From positions 1-53,489 of the forward strand of contig JAVBOA010000019.1 in NCBI GenBank assembly GCA_031551135.1: DNA of 53,489 nt, given 5' to 3'. Shown here piece after piece: positions 8,239-16,121 of this stretch (within the stretch, counting starts at the first letter, position 1; the number at the start of each line of letters is the position of its first letter). This DNA comes from JAITVM01 sp031551135. Its GTDB lineage: Bacteria; Bacillota; Clostridia; Lachnospirales; JAITVM01. The position numbers and the translations under genes were made by a program. The notes under the pieces were generated by a model. That model was not told where the DNA came from. It saw only the letters and a list, made by a program, of their open reading frames with translations, and did not search any database.

Positions 8239-9039
8239 TCAGTTTGAAGTTTCGAAGCCGAATTTTTCAAAAATGGCTTTTGAGTCATTACTGAATAAAA
8301 ATTCTTCGAATTTTTTGGCTTCATCGGGAACCTTTGTGGCGTTTATAATACCGACAGGGTAATCGGCGGCTTTGTCGACTTCGGCAGGCGGTAAAGCGGC
8401 TGTTTTAACTTTATCGGAAGCCATAGCGTCTGTTTTGAAAACCAAACCGCAATCGGCTTCACCGGTTTCAACCCAAGACAATACTTGTCGTACATCTGTA
8501 GCCAAATTAATTTTTTCGCCTAAAGAATCCCATATGCCGAGCTTTTCAAACATCTCTTGCGCATATTGTCCTGCCGGAGTTGTTTTCGGATCGCCCAAGG
8601 CTACTATTTTAACTTTATCTGTAGCACAATCATTAAAGCTGCTTATGTCGGCGCTGCTGTCCGCCGGAACAATTAAAACAACTTGATTTTTCACTAAATC
8701 TTTGTAAGTTCCTTCAAGGATAAGTTTTTTCTCGTCTAATGCTGTCATTTGCTTTTTACTTGCTGACATGAAAACATCCACAGGAGCGCCTTCTTCAATT
8801 TGAGTTTGCAATGCTCCCGAAGACCCATATGTAAATGTTAGCTTAGTGTTTGGGTTTGTTTCATTATATTTTACGGCAAGTTCTTTGGTAACATCGGTTA
8901 AGCTGGCGGCGGCGGCTATTGTTAATTCAGTCTGAGAATTAGACTCTGATGATGTTCCGTTTGCGTTTGTTGGGTTTTGTGTACATGCAGTGACAAAAAT
9001 AAATGATATTAACGTTATTAAAAATAAGAATTTTTTCAT
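8239..9039 (-). CDS. modA: Molybdate-binding lipoprotein
   Basis: 266 residues. Lipoprotein signal peptide with lipobox V-T-A-C at about residues 16-19, then a Ser/Asn-rich linker. The mature domain starts LTIAAAASLTDV, the phosphate/sulfate-like anion site of ModA, with GSSGALQTQIEEGAPVDVF and later GDPKTTPAGQYAQE, all standard for ModA. It delivers molybdate or tungstate to ModB. First gene of modABC. The regulator gene lies 170 nt upstream on the same strand. Confidence 0.93.
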   Translation of the reverse strand: MKKFLFLITLISFIFVTACTQNPTNANGTSSESNSQTELTIAAAASLTDVTKELAVKYNETNPNTKLTFTYGSSGALQTQIEEGAPVDVFMSASKKQMTALDEKKLILEGTYKDLVKNQVVLIVPADSSADISSFNDCATDKVKIVALGDPKTTPAGQYAQEMFEKLGIWDSLGEKINLATDVRQVLSWVETGEADCGLVFKTDAMASDKVKTAALPPAEVDKAADYPVGIINATKVPDEAKKFEEFLFSNDSKAIFEKFGFETSN

Positions 9040-9142
9040 TTTATTCTCCTTTATATTATGTTATGTTGATTTATATATGTATTATAATGTCCAACAAAGC
9101 CAGTGTCAAGATATATTCCGTGTATTCTATCTGCAACAAGAA

Positions 9143-9187
9143 AAAACATGATTATAATAATAATGATTTACTATATAATCATGTTTT
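9143..9187 (-). promoter_or_regulatory. 14-bp inverted repeat upstream of modA: operator and/or terminator
   Basis: AAAACATGATTATA (9143-9156) and TATAATCATGTTTT (9174-9187) are perfect inverted arms with a 17-nt spacer. The site lies between the end of the regulator gene and modA. It could be the operator of the molybdate-responsive regulator, or a weak AT-rich terminator of the regulator transcript (minus-strand T run at the end), or both. Which one cannot be told from sequence. Confidence 0.55.
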
Positions 9188-9209
9188 GTATATTTTTGTT
9201 TGCAATTGA

Positions 9210-10112
9210 TTATAATTCATAGCCGCCAAGACCCTGAACTTCATTTCTATATTCGTTGGAAGCGATGATTTTTAGCATAGATTCAATAATCGGCATATCC
9301 AAATCGGATTTTTTAATGATTAAGTCGTAGCTTTCTTGCTGTAGCGGAATAAATTCCAATCCGCTCACTTGATGGATTGATTTTTCGTTGCCAAGACCGA
9401 AATCAGCAAGACCCCTTGCAACAGCAGAAGCAACTTGGATATGCGAGGTTGCTATATTTTCATATCCGTCGAGCGTTGTCGGCGAAATGTTCATAACTCT
9501 CAAGCGTTCGTCAAGTAAAATTCGGGTTCCGCTGCCTTTTTCGCGGTTGACAAATTTTATATCGTCTCTGGATAAGTCGTTCCAAGATTGGATACTTTTT
9601 GGATTTCCGCCTTTAACATAAAACCCCTGAAAACGTTTTGCAAGATGAACAATTTCTGCGGGAACGCCGGGCAGCATATTTTTAACATAAGACTTATTAT
9701 ATGTATCGCTGTCGCCGTCCCATAAATGCGCTGTAGCTACGTTTACGGTATCGTTATATAAATCAAAAAGTCCGTTATAACTGCCTTTATAAGAGCGGAG
9801 AATTTTAACGCCGGGATTTTCAGCTTCCAAATATCTTGCTAAGATATCTAAAATAATATCCTGACCGCAAATTATAAATAATTCGCTGTCGGTCTTGGCT
9901 GATTTCTCGATTTTTTTAATAGTGTTTGCGCTGGCAGTGTTGCCGCTTTGTTTTGATTCTTTATATTGATTTATCGCTTTTTCATCGATTCGTATTTTTC
10001 TGCCGATGCGGTATGCAGAAAGTTCGCCTCTTTTTACCATTTCATAAACCGTATTTTTGGTAATATTCAGAATTACAGCAACTTCTTCGGGTGTTAAGGA
10101 ATTTGAACTCAT
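9210..10112 (-). CDS. One-component regulator: excisionase-type HTH fused to molybdate-binding-like domain
   Basis: About 300 residues from ATG 10112 (SD GGAGGAG). Residues about 5-55 form an excisionase/MerR-like winged HTH (LTPEEVAVILNITKNTVYEMVKRGELSAYRIGR). After a linker a type 2 periplasmic-binding-protein domain begins (SELFIICGQDIILDIL) and continues to the end. It has R-E-K-G-S-G-T-R, the oxyanion loop typical of cytoplasmic ModA-like/PBP2 domains. No signal peptide, so the binding domain is cytoplasmic. Placed directly upstream of modABC, it most likely senses molybdate/tungstate and controls the operon, replacing ModE. Confidence 0.85.
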   Translation of the reverse strand: MSSNSLTPEEVAVILNITKNTVYEMVKRGELSAYRIGRKIRIDEKAINQYKESKQSGNTASANTIKKIEKSAKTDSELFIICGQDIILDILARYLEAENPGVKILRSYKGSYNGLFDLYNDTVNVATAHLWDGDSDTYNKSYVKNMLPGVPAEIVHLAKRFQGFYVKGGNPKSIQSWNDLSRDDIKFVNREKGSGTRILLDERLRVMNISPTTLDGYENIATSHIQVASAVARGLADFGLGNEKSIHQVSGLEFIPLQQESYDLIIKKSDLDMPIIESMLKIIASNEYRNEVQGLGGYEL

Positions 10113-10136
10113 ATTCTCCTCCAAACTCATATTAAT

Positions 10137-10168
10137 AAAAAAAATCCCTTAAAAATATATTTTAAAGG
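10137..10168 (-). terminator. AT-rich terminator after the S1-domain gene
   Basis: CCTTaAAAATATATTTTaAAGG (10147-10168) is an inverted repeat. On the minus strand it is followed by GATTTTTTTTATTA. It lies just after the S1-domain gene stop and before the regulator gene. Confidence 0.6.
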
Positions 10169-10178
10169 AAGAATTTTC

Positions 10179-10580
10179 TTAGCGTTTTTTGTTTCGTTTG
10201 TTTAATGAAGCTTGGCGTTCGTTTGAAAACTTCAAAAAGTCTTTCAGCTTATCTTCAAAATCAGCGCCATCAGACATAGGTTTGGATTTTTCATAAAAAA
10301 CCTTTTTTATTTCTTGTTTAACTTCCTTTTCGGGCTTAGCGGCAGCTTCTTTTATAGAAAGCGAAATTTTGGATTTTTCAGCATCGATAGAGATGATTTT
10401 CACTTTTATAGAATCCCCAACAGACAAATATTCATTTATATCTTGAACAAAGTCAGAAGAAATATGAGAAATATGCACCAGCCCATGTTGATTGTTCGGC
10501 AAAGAAATTATTGCGCCAAACGGTTTTATTTTCACAACCTTTCCTTCTACAATACTACCAAGTTCAATATTTTCTACCAT
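10179..10580 (-). CDS. S1 RNA-binding domain protein (GSP13/CvfD/YugI-like)
   Basis: 133 residues. Residues about 5-75 form one S1 OB-fold (GSIVEGKVVKIKPFGAIISL, then GLVHISHISSDFV and VGDSIKVKIISIDAEKSKISLSIKEA). A lysine-rich tail follows. This is the arrangement of the YugI/GSP13 general stress and CvfD proteins that bind ribosomes or RNA as post-transcriptional regulators. Cytoplasmic. The ATG at 10580 has a GGAGTG SD. Single-gene unit with its own terminator. Confidence 0.85.
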   Translation of the reverse strand: MVENIELGSIVEGKVVKIKPFGAIISLPNNQHGLVHISHISSDFVQDINEYLSVGDSIKVKIISIDAEKSKISLSIKEAAAKPEKEVKQEIKKVFYEKSKPMSDGADFEDKLKDFLKFSNERQASLNKRNKKR

Positions 10581-10752
10581 GAGAACACTCCTATTATTTT
10601 TAAACTAAAAAGATTATATCATAAATAAAAATCAAAAACAATTACAATCCTGTTAAAGATAAGACAGAGGCAGGAGCTTAAATTCTAAAAAAAAGAGGTT
10701 ATTGTAAAAAATTTACAATACTATGTTTCAAAAAGTCGAATATCTATTATTT

Positions 10753-10868
10753 TATACTATTTCCCTTTTTAAAGAATAGAAAAAAATATTTCATTCCGCG
10801 ATTGAAGCGTTGCGCGGAACGCTCCGCTGTGAAAAAATTTTTCTACACATTAAATGGGAAATAGTATA
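10753..10868. repeat. Palindromic repeat, full copy 1 (116 bp, GGG-arm subfamily)
   Basis: TATACTATTTCCC at the left and GGGAAATAGTATA at the right are inverted ends. Inside come TAGAAAAAAATATTTCA, an inner stem TTCCGCG...CGCGGAA, the unpaired ACGCTCCGCTG segment and TGAAAAAATTTTTCTA. Its outer arms are CCC/GGG instead of the usual TCA/TGA, changed on both sides. The right end reads ATAGTATAAT and points into the acetyltransferase gene. Confidence 0.85.
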
Positions 10869-10922
10869 ATATAGAATTATGAGAAAAGGCGGAAGATTTA
10901 TATTTTATTGAGAGGTGTGTAT

Positions 10923-11375
10923 ATGGAAATAAAACTAATCAAAACAGCTAAAAAGGATTTTTTAGATTTGCTGTTGTTAGCGGACGAACAAGAATCGATG
11001 ATTGATAAGTATCTTGAGCGGGGCGATATGTTTGCTCTTTATGACGGCGATTTGAAAAGTGTGTGCGTTGTGACGGATGAAGGTGACGGCGTTTATGAGC
11101 TTAAAAATATTGCCACATATGAGCAGTATCAGAAGCAAGGATATGGTGCGGCATTGATTCAATATCTTTTTGGTTACTACAATGGGAAATACAGAACAAT
11201 GCTGGTCGGAACGGGAGACAGTCCGCCAATCATTCAATTTTATGAAAAATGCGGATTCACACGTTCTCATATTATTCCAAATTTTTTTACAGATAACTAT
11301 GACCATCCTATGTTTGAAAATGGAAAACAATTGATTGATATGATTTATTTGAAAAAAGATTTTGGAATAGTATAG
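10923..11375 (+). CDS. GNAT family N-acetyltransferase
   Basis: About 150 residues from ATG 10923, after the SD GAGAGGTG. The GNAT core is visible: SVCVVTDEGDGVYELKNIATYEQYQKQGYGAALIQYLF, in which Q-K-Q-G-Y-G-A is the acetyl-CoA pyrophosphate loop, followed by F-Y-E-K-C-G-F in the C-terminal motif B. The acceptor is unknown. It forms a pair with the YciI-like gene 75 nt downstream, and the pair is bracketed by two copies of the palindromic repeat. Confidence 0.88.
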   Translation: MEIKLIKTAKKDFLDLLLLADEQESMIDKYLERGDMFALYDGDLKSVCVVTDEGDGVYELKNIATYEQYQKQGYGAALIQYLFGYYNGKYRTMLVGTGDSPPIIQFYEKCGFTRSHIIPNFFTDNYDHPMFENGKQLIDMIYLKKDFGIV

Positions 11376-11450
11376 CGTTTGATTTTTAACTGTCCATATA
11401 ATCCGGCATCTAATTTATTGAAGAATTTTATTGATTCAGGAGGTGAGTTC

Positions 11451-11750
11451 ATGGAAAATTATTTGTATGTTATGTTAATCGAAAGAGGCAAAACATATAA
11501 CAAAATTACCAAGGCGGTGGTTGAGAGGCATGTTGAGAATTTAAGAAAACTTGATGACAGCGGAAAATTAGAGCTTTGCGGAGTATTCAAAGGCTATCCC
11601 GGTGTCGCCGGTATGGTTATTCTCAAAGCTCAATCTTACGAAGAAGCAGAAGAACTTTGCAAATCGGAACCGCTTGTTGCCGAAGGTTATGCAAAATATA
11701 AGCTTAATGCCTTGCAAGTGGCGAACAAGGATAACAATTTTTTGCTCTAA
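11451..11750 (+). CDS. YciI-like (YCII domain) protein
   Basis: About 99 residues from ATG 11451, which follows an excellent SD (CAGGAGGTGA). The sequence ENYLYVMLIERGK...VERHVENLRKLDDSGKLELCGVFKGYPGVAGMVIL followed by S-Y-E-E-A-E-E-L fits the ferredoxin-like YCII fold (dimeric alpha/beta barrel), with the His of V-E-R-H at the usual active-site place. The function in this family is generally unknown. Cytoplasmic. Probably cotranscribed with the acetyltransferase. Confidence 0.75.
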   Translation: MENYLYVMLIERGKTYNKITKAVVERHVENLRKLDDSGKLELCGVFKGYPGVAGMVILKAQSYEEAEELCKSEPLVAEGYAKYKLNALQVANKDNNFLL

Positions 11751-11774
11751 AGCTTTTGTTTTAAAGATAATATT

Positions 11775-11887
11775 ATACTATTTTCATTATAAAGGATAGA
11801 AAAAAATATTTCATTTCGCGTTAGAAACATGCGCGAAACGCTCCGCTGTAAAAAATTTTTTTCTACTTATCAAAATGAAAATAGTAT
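11775..11887. repeat. Palindromic repeat, full copy 2 (113 bp)
   Basis: ATACTATTTTCATT ... AATGAAAATAGTAT ends. Inner stem TTTCGCGT/GCGCGAAA (one wobble pair), unpaired ACGCTCCGCTG, A/T-rich middle stem. Same orientation as copy 1. Confidence 0.85.
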
Positions 11888-11942
11888 TAGCTCAAAAAAT
11901 ATACTATTATATTAACTAATATTTTAGAGTGGAGGACAACTT

Positions 11943-12473
11943 ATGTTGAAGAAAGTAGAATATTATAATTTTGAAAAAATATGGGGAGATATGAATAAAC
12001 GGTTTGGAACAATTCCTAAGAGTCATGAGAATAGATACAATGCTATTTTTTCAACCATTGACGGTAATATGTTAAAAATCTTTCGAGAGAATAAAAAGAT
12101 AAATGGCAGGAGGATTCTTGAAGCCATTTATATAAGCTTGTATACAATAGACGGATATTTAAAGAGTGATACTTACGATTTTACGAAAGTAATGGATGAA
12201 GATACCGAAATGTTGGCACGCGCCATCTTAACAAGCTTTGATCCATTTACTAACAGCGAAGTTAAAGATATAATTGAATCGAAATTTGACTTGTCATCAC
12301 AAGAAGCTTTGGCTTCCTATTTTGAAATTTATATAAAATGTCTTGTAAGGATGAAAAAATCGGTTGAGTTTTGGTCAACTGATGATCCTTGTGGGTATTT
12401 TTATATGCTTGAATCTGAAATAGGAGATATAGTTCCGGACGATATGAAAATGGATTTTTTTATATATGCGTGA
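11943..12473 (+). CDS. Unidentified cytoplasmic protein
   Basis: 176 residues, start ATG 11943 with GTGGAGGA upstream. No signal peptide or membrane segment. It is mostly helical by composition and slightly acidic, with no motif that I recognise. A repeat copy lies 55 nt upstream and a terminator-like hairpin downstream, so it is a one-gene unit. It might belong to an accessory islet with the GNAT/YciI pair, but nothing links them functionally. Confidence 0.7.
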   Translation: MLKKVEYYNFEKIWGDMNKRFGTIPKSHENRYNAIFSTIDGNMLKIFRENKKINGRRILEAIYISLYTIDGYLKSDTYDFTKVMDEDTEMLARAILTSFDPFTNSEVKDIIESKFDLSSQEALASYFEIYIKCLVRMKKSVEFWSTDDPCGYFYMLESEIGDIVPDDMKMDFFIYA

Positions 12474-12526
12474 TAATGCCGCCGATTATGACTGTGTATT
12501 CAGAGAGAATGAAATTTAGAAAAGCC

Positions 12527-12558
12527 AAGACCTGCTAAAAAAAAGCCGGTCTTTTTTT
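12527..12558 (+). terminator. Rho-independent terminator
   Basis: AAGACC (12527-12532) pairs with GGTCTT (12548-12553), followed by TTTTT. The stem is short, but the position after the unknown gene and the T run support it. Confidence 0.55.
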
Positions 12559-12700
12559 ATGCTCAAAAAAATACATTTTCGCCATCAGTCAAATTCAAAT
12601 AATATTTATTTTCTTGGGAACGCTAATTCCAAAACTCATTCATTTATTTATGGCGTTTTATATACTTTTTTATATTCTAAGAAGCATATGCAAACATTAT
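12559..12700. other. Non-coding spacer before the mannoside operon promoter
   Basis: AT-rich sequence between the terminator at 12527 and the repeat-bearing promoter at 12701. No gene-length frame with an SD was seen. Confidence 0.4.
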
Positions 12701-12772
12701 AATGATATAAATGATATAAAAAATATAAATGATATAATAAATATTGACAACGACTTATTTGAATGATATAGT
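12701..12772 (+). promoter_or_regulatory. Promoter of the mannoside operon with AATGATATA operator repeats
   Basis: TTGACA (12744-12749), a 17-bp spacer and TATAGT (12767-12772) form a good sigma-A promoter. Upstream, the 9-mer AATGATATA occurs in tandem at 12701, 12710 and 12728, with a degenerate unit at 12719. It occurs again at 12762-12770, overlapping the -10 box. The same core appears as a perfect palindrome in front of the GntR-type regulator gene (17143-17156), so these are the likely binding sites of that regulator. Confidence 0.65.
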
Positions 12773-12850
12773 ATGTTTAAATATAATAAAAAAACTTATT
12801 AAAACAGAAATGTATTGGGCAAGTTAGATGAAGAAAAGGGAGGGGTATTT

Positions 12851-13753
12851 TTGGAAGTTGTGAGTAATATCGAAAAACCGAAAAAAGAAAACCAAGACAA
12901 AAGTCAAAATGTTATGGGGATTCTTTTTACTGCACCACCTGTTGTTTTGTTTTTATTATTTACCGGCTTACCGATTTTGATGGCAATTGTGATTAGTTTT
13001 ACTAATTATGACATTATTAATACGCCGAAATTTGTTGGATTTGACAATTATGTAAAAATGTTTCATGACGACTTTTTTTGGATTGCTCTGAAGAACACCT
13101 GTGCATATACTCTGATGTATGTGCCGGGAGGCTTGGTGATAGCATTAGCGGCAGCTTTGTTCTTAAATGTTGAGAAAAAATTTGTCGGCATATTCAGAAC
13201 TTTATTTTATCTTCCGGTGTTATCCTCCACGGTCGCCACGGCAACGCTTTGGTTTTGGATTTTAAATCCTCAGCTGGGATTGCTGAATGGTATATTAGGT
13301 ATATTTGGCATAGAAGGGCCTGCTTGGCTCTACGACAACAAATGGGCGATGTTTGCGGTAGTTCTTATGAGCTTATGGGCGGGATTCGGCTCACATATGA
13401 TGATTTTTTTATCGGGGCTAAAAGGAATATCGCCGACTCTATACGAAGCCGCAAAAGTGGAGGGCGCTAACAAATGGCAGGTTCTCACCAAAATCACATT
13501 ACCTTCTATTTCAAAAACAATTTTTTTAGTATCAACAATGTTACTTATTCAAAGCTTTCAAGTCTTCGACCAAGCATTTGTATTGACACAGGGCGGGCCG
13601 GGTAACGCCACTATTACACTTGTATATTACATATATAACAACGGTTTTAAGAATTTGCAAATGGGATATGCCTCGAGTATTTCAATTATATTGTTCTTGA
13701 TTATACTTGTTTTTTCGATAATAAATACCAAGATTAACAAGGCTGATATTTAA
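12851..13753 (+). CDS. Sugar ABC transporter permease (MalF/LacF-like)
   Basis: About 300 residues. The start is the TTG at 12851, five bases after GGGAGGGG; a longer frame upstream has no SD. Six membrane segments, and the coupling loop E-A-A-K-V-E-G-A-N-K-W-Q (residues about 205-216) that contacts the ATPase. Belongs to the CUT1 family for oligosaccharides. First gene of the operon; partner of the next permease and of the binding protein at 14804. No ATPase gene is in the locus, so a shared MsmX/UgpC-type ATPase must serve it. Confidence 0.92.
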   Translation: MEVVSNIEKPKKENQDKSQNVMGILFTAPPVVLFLLFTGLPILMAIVISFTNYDIINTPKFVGFDNYVKMFHDDFFWIALKNTCAYTLMYVPGGLVIALAAALFLNVEKKFVGIFRTLFYLPVLSSTVATATLWFWILNPQLGLLNGILGIFGIEGPAWLYDNKWAMFAVVLMSLWAGFGSHMMIFLSGLKGISPTLYEAAKVEGANKWQVLTKITLPSISKTIFLVSTMLLIQSFQVFDQAFVLTQGGPGNATITLVYYIYNNGFKNLQMGYASSISIILFLIILVFSIINTKINKADI

Positions 13754-13767
13754 AAGGGGGGATTGGA

Positions 13768-14643
13768 TTGAATAGTAAAACGTTGAACAAAAATTTTAAA
13801 GATGGCCTTTGGTATGTTGGTGCGGTTATTATCGCTTTAATCACAGCATTTCCTTTTTTGTGGATGATTTCAACTTCCTTTAAAACGGAAAGCGAAATTT
13901 TTTCGAACTCTCTTTCGTTGTTTGCTTCTCAATTTACTCTGAATAATTACAAAAAGGTTTTTGACACAATGCCTTTCGGAAGATATTTTTTAAATTCATT
14001 TATTTTGGCGGCAAGCGGTGTTATAACAAATATATTCTTTGGCGCGTTGGCCGGCTTTGGATTTGCAAAGCTGAAATTCAGCGGAAGAAAAATTTCTTTT
14101 TTGCTGCTTCTTTCTTCTATGATGATACCTGCGGTAGCAACAATGATACCTCAATTTTTGATATTGAAAAACTTTCCGCTTATAGGCGGCAACAATATTT
14201 TCGGTCAAGGCGGCACAGGATTTATAAACACATACGCTGCGATTATTATTCCGGGTGCTGTCGGTGCGTTTGCGGTATTTTTCATGAAACAGTTTTTCGA
14301 GACATTGCCGGATGAACTTGCGGAAGCCGCCAGAGTGGATGGCTGTAATGACTTCAAAATATTTTATAAAATTTATCTGCCCCTTATCAAACCTGCGGCG
14401 ATTACTCTAGCCATAATGACATTTCAATCCGGATGGAACAGCTTTATGTGGCCGATGATTGTTCTCAATTCGGATACCATGAAAACCATCCAAGTAGGAC
14501 TTGCGACATTCCAATACCAATACGATACGCAATACGGCCCTTTGATGGCCGGAACAGTTATCTCAACATTGCCGACTATATTAATTTTTATAGTGGCTCA
14601 GAAGTACTATGTAGAAGGTATCGCCTTTAGCGGCGGTAAATAA
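13768..14643 (+). CDS. Sugar ABC transporter permease (MalG/LacG-like)
   Basis: 291 residues from TTG 13768 after GGGGGGA. Six membrane segments and the coupling loop E-A-A-R-V-D-G-C-N-D-F-K. The C-terminal G-I-A-F-S-G-G-K end is the standard one for CUT1 MalG-type permeases. It follows the MalF-like gene by 14 nt. The stop is immediately followed by a copy of the palindromic repeat that separates it from the binding-protein gene. Confidence 0.93.
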   Translation: MNSKTLNKNFKDGLWYVGAVIIALITAFPFLWMISTSFKTESEIFSNSLSLFASQFTLNNYKKVFDTMPFGRYFLNSFILAASGVITNIFFGALAGFGFAKLKFSGRKISFLLLLSSMMIPAVATMIPQFLILKNFPLIGGNNIFGQGGTGFINTYAAIIIPGAVGAFAVFFMKQFFETLPDELAEAARVDGCNDFKIFYKIYLPLIKPAAITLAIMTFQSGWNSFMWPMIVLNSDTMKTIQVGLATFQYQYDTQYGPLMAGTVISTLPTILIFIVAQKYYVEGIAFSGGK

Positions 14644-14647
14644 TACT

Positions 14648-14758
14648 AACTATTTTCAATATAAAGGATAGAAAAAAATATTTCATTTCACGCTTGAAGC
14701 ATGCGTGAAACGCTCCGCTGTGAAAAATTTTTTTCTACTTATCAAAATGAAAATAGTG
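14648..14758. repeat. Palindromic repeat, full copy 3, inside the sugar operon
   Basis: Begins two bases after the permease stop codon region and ends 45 nt before the binding-protein start. Inner stem TTTCACGC/GCGTGAAA, a compensated change against the TTTCGCGC/GCGCGAAA of other copies. Left end AACTATTTTC preceded by ATACT, right end AAAATAGTGT. Confidence 0.85.
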
Positions 14759-14803
14759 TGAACTGCCAAAACAATATATTCCAATAGGAGAGGAAAATTA
14801 ATT

Positions 14804-16108
14804 ATGAAGAAAAGTTTATCAATTTTATTATCAGCCGCAATGATTTTAGGAACATTTGTAGGCTGTTCCGGAAAGGGTCAAAATGTAAGCTCTGGTGAAA
14901 ATCAAGACGGAAATTCAGCACAATCTGGAAACAAACAAGAAGTAGTTATGTGGGGTTCTATGAGTGGTGATAATGTCAACTATATTAATCAAATGGTTGA
15001 TGAATACAACAATTCACAAGATGCATATCATGTGAAATACTCCGTTCAGGACGGAATGGAAGAAAAACTTCTTACCTCTATCGCCGGCGGAGATGTTCCG
15101 GATATCGTAATGTGGGATCGTTTCACAACTTCCACATATGCCGCAAAAGGTGCTTTTTTACCGATTGACAGTTATGTTGAAAAAGACGCTGTAAATATGG
15201 AACAGTTTTATGAGCCTACTGTAGAGGAAATGAAATCTGCCGACGGAAAGCTTTATGGAATCCCTATGACAGTAGACGCAAGAATAATTTTCTACAATAA
15301 AGATTTGCTTCAAGCCGCCAATGTTGACCCGGCTTCCATAAAAACATGGGACGATTTAGCAAATGCCGCAAAAGCCACAACCAAAAGAAGCGCCGACGGA
15401 AAATTGGAGCAAAGCGGATTCACGCTTTCCGACCCGGGTTTATTTAATAACTGGATTTTGCAGGCAGGCGGTAAGATGATTGATACAGCCGCTACACCTC
15501 CTGTAACTGCTTTTAACTCTAAAGAAGGTCTTGCAGTATTGAATTTTTGGACTAAATTATTAAAAGAAGACAAAGTATACGAATTGGGTTTTGAAGACAG
15601 TTATGGCGGAAATGCATTTAAAGCTGGTAAAGCCGCAATTTGTTTCAATGGCCCTTGGGCTTTGCAGGAGCTTAAAGATGCAGGTATAAACTACGGCGTT
15701 CTCGAACAGCCTGAAGGCCCCGGCGGTGTACGCTCTGCAATCATGGGCGGCTTTGGACTTGTTATTCCGAGCAAAGCGAAACAACCGGATGCAGCATGGG
15801 ATTTTATTAAATGGTGGACTACAAATCCGGAAAACGGTGTAAAATTTACTGAATTAAGCGGAAATTTACCTGCAAATAAAGATTCTGCGTCAGATGAATA
15901 TTTTATGAAAGACGAAATTTTGTCCGTGTTCTCACAAACTATGCTCTATGCAACAATAAGAGCAAAAGCGCCGGGATATTCGGATGTAGAAGGGCTTGCA
16001 CTTCGTCCGCAGCTTGATTTATTTGTTGCAGGTTCCGTAAGTGCAGAAGATGCACTTGCAACCGCACAAAAACAAGGAGATCAAATTTTAAAAGATGCCG
16101 CACAATAG
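14804..16108 (+). CDS. Sugar-binding lipoprotein of ABC transporter (CUT1, family 1 SBP)
   Basis: 434 residues. Lipoprotein signal peptide with lipobox F-V-G-C near residue 20. A Ser/Asn/Gln linker precedes the family 1 solute-binding domain (KQEVVMWGSMSGDN; PDIVMWDRFTTSTYAAKGAFLPID; IPMTVDARIIFYNKDLL). Aromatic residues typical of oligosaccharide sites are frequent (W-T-K, F-N-G-P-W-A). The neighbouring GH76 and GH125 enzymes suggest alpha-1,6-linked mannooligosaccharides as cargo. SD AGGAGAGG precedes ATG 14804. Confidence 0.93.
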   Translation: MKKSLSILLSAAMILGTFVGCSGKGQNVSSGENQDGNSAQSGNKQEVVMWGSMSGDNVNYINQMVDEYNNSQDAYHVKYSVQDGMEEKLLTSIAGGDVPDIVMWDRFTTSTYAAKGAFLPIDSYVEKDAVNMEQFYEPTVEEMKSADGKLYGIPMTVDARIIFYNKDLLQAANVDPASIKTWDDLANAAKATTKRSADGKLEQSGFTLSDPGLFNNWILQAGGKMIDTAATPPVTAFNSKEGLAVLNFWTKLLKEDKVYELGFEDSYGGNAFKAGKAAICFNGPWALQELKDAGINYGVLEQPEGPGGVRSAIMGGFGLVIPSKAKQPDAAWDFIKWWTTNPENGVKFTELSGNLPANKDSASDEYFMKDEILSVFSQTMLYATIRAKAPGYSDVEGLALRPQLDLFVAGSVSAEDALATAQKQGDQILKDAAQ

Positions 16109-16121
16109 AAAGTTGGATAAT

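Noticed and set aside
7572..8324. Longer modB frame starting inside modA
   Set aside because: The upstream part overlaps modA coding sequence, lacks an SD and does not resemble ModB; the start right after the modA stop gives the family N-terminus.
10753..11887. Rho-independent terminators as the function of the palindromic repeats
   Set aside because: True terminators occur separately after several of the same genes (for example 47309-47341), the repeats end in structured arms rather than T runs, and copies also lie upstream of genes and within an operon.
12701..12736. Variable-number tandem repeat or microsatellite
   Set aside because: The 9-bp unit recurs in only a few copies, one overlaps the -10 box, and the same core forms palindromes before the regulator gene, which fits operator sites better.
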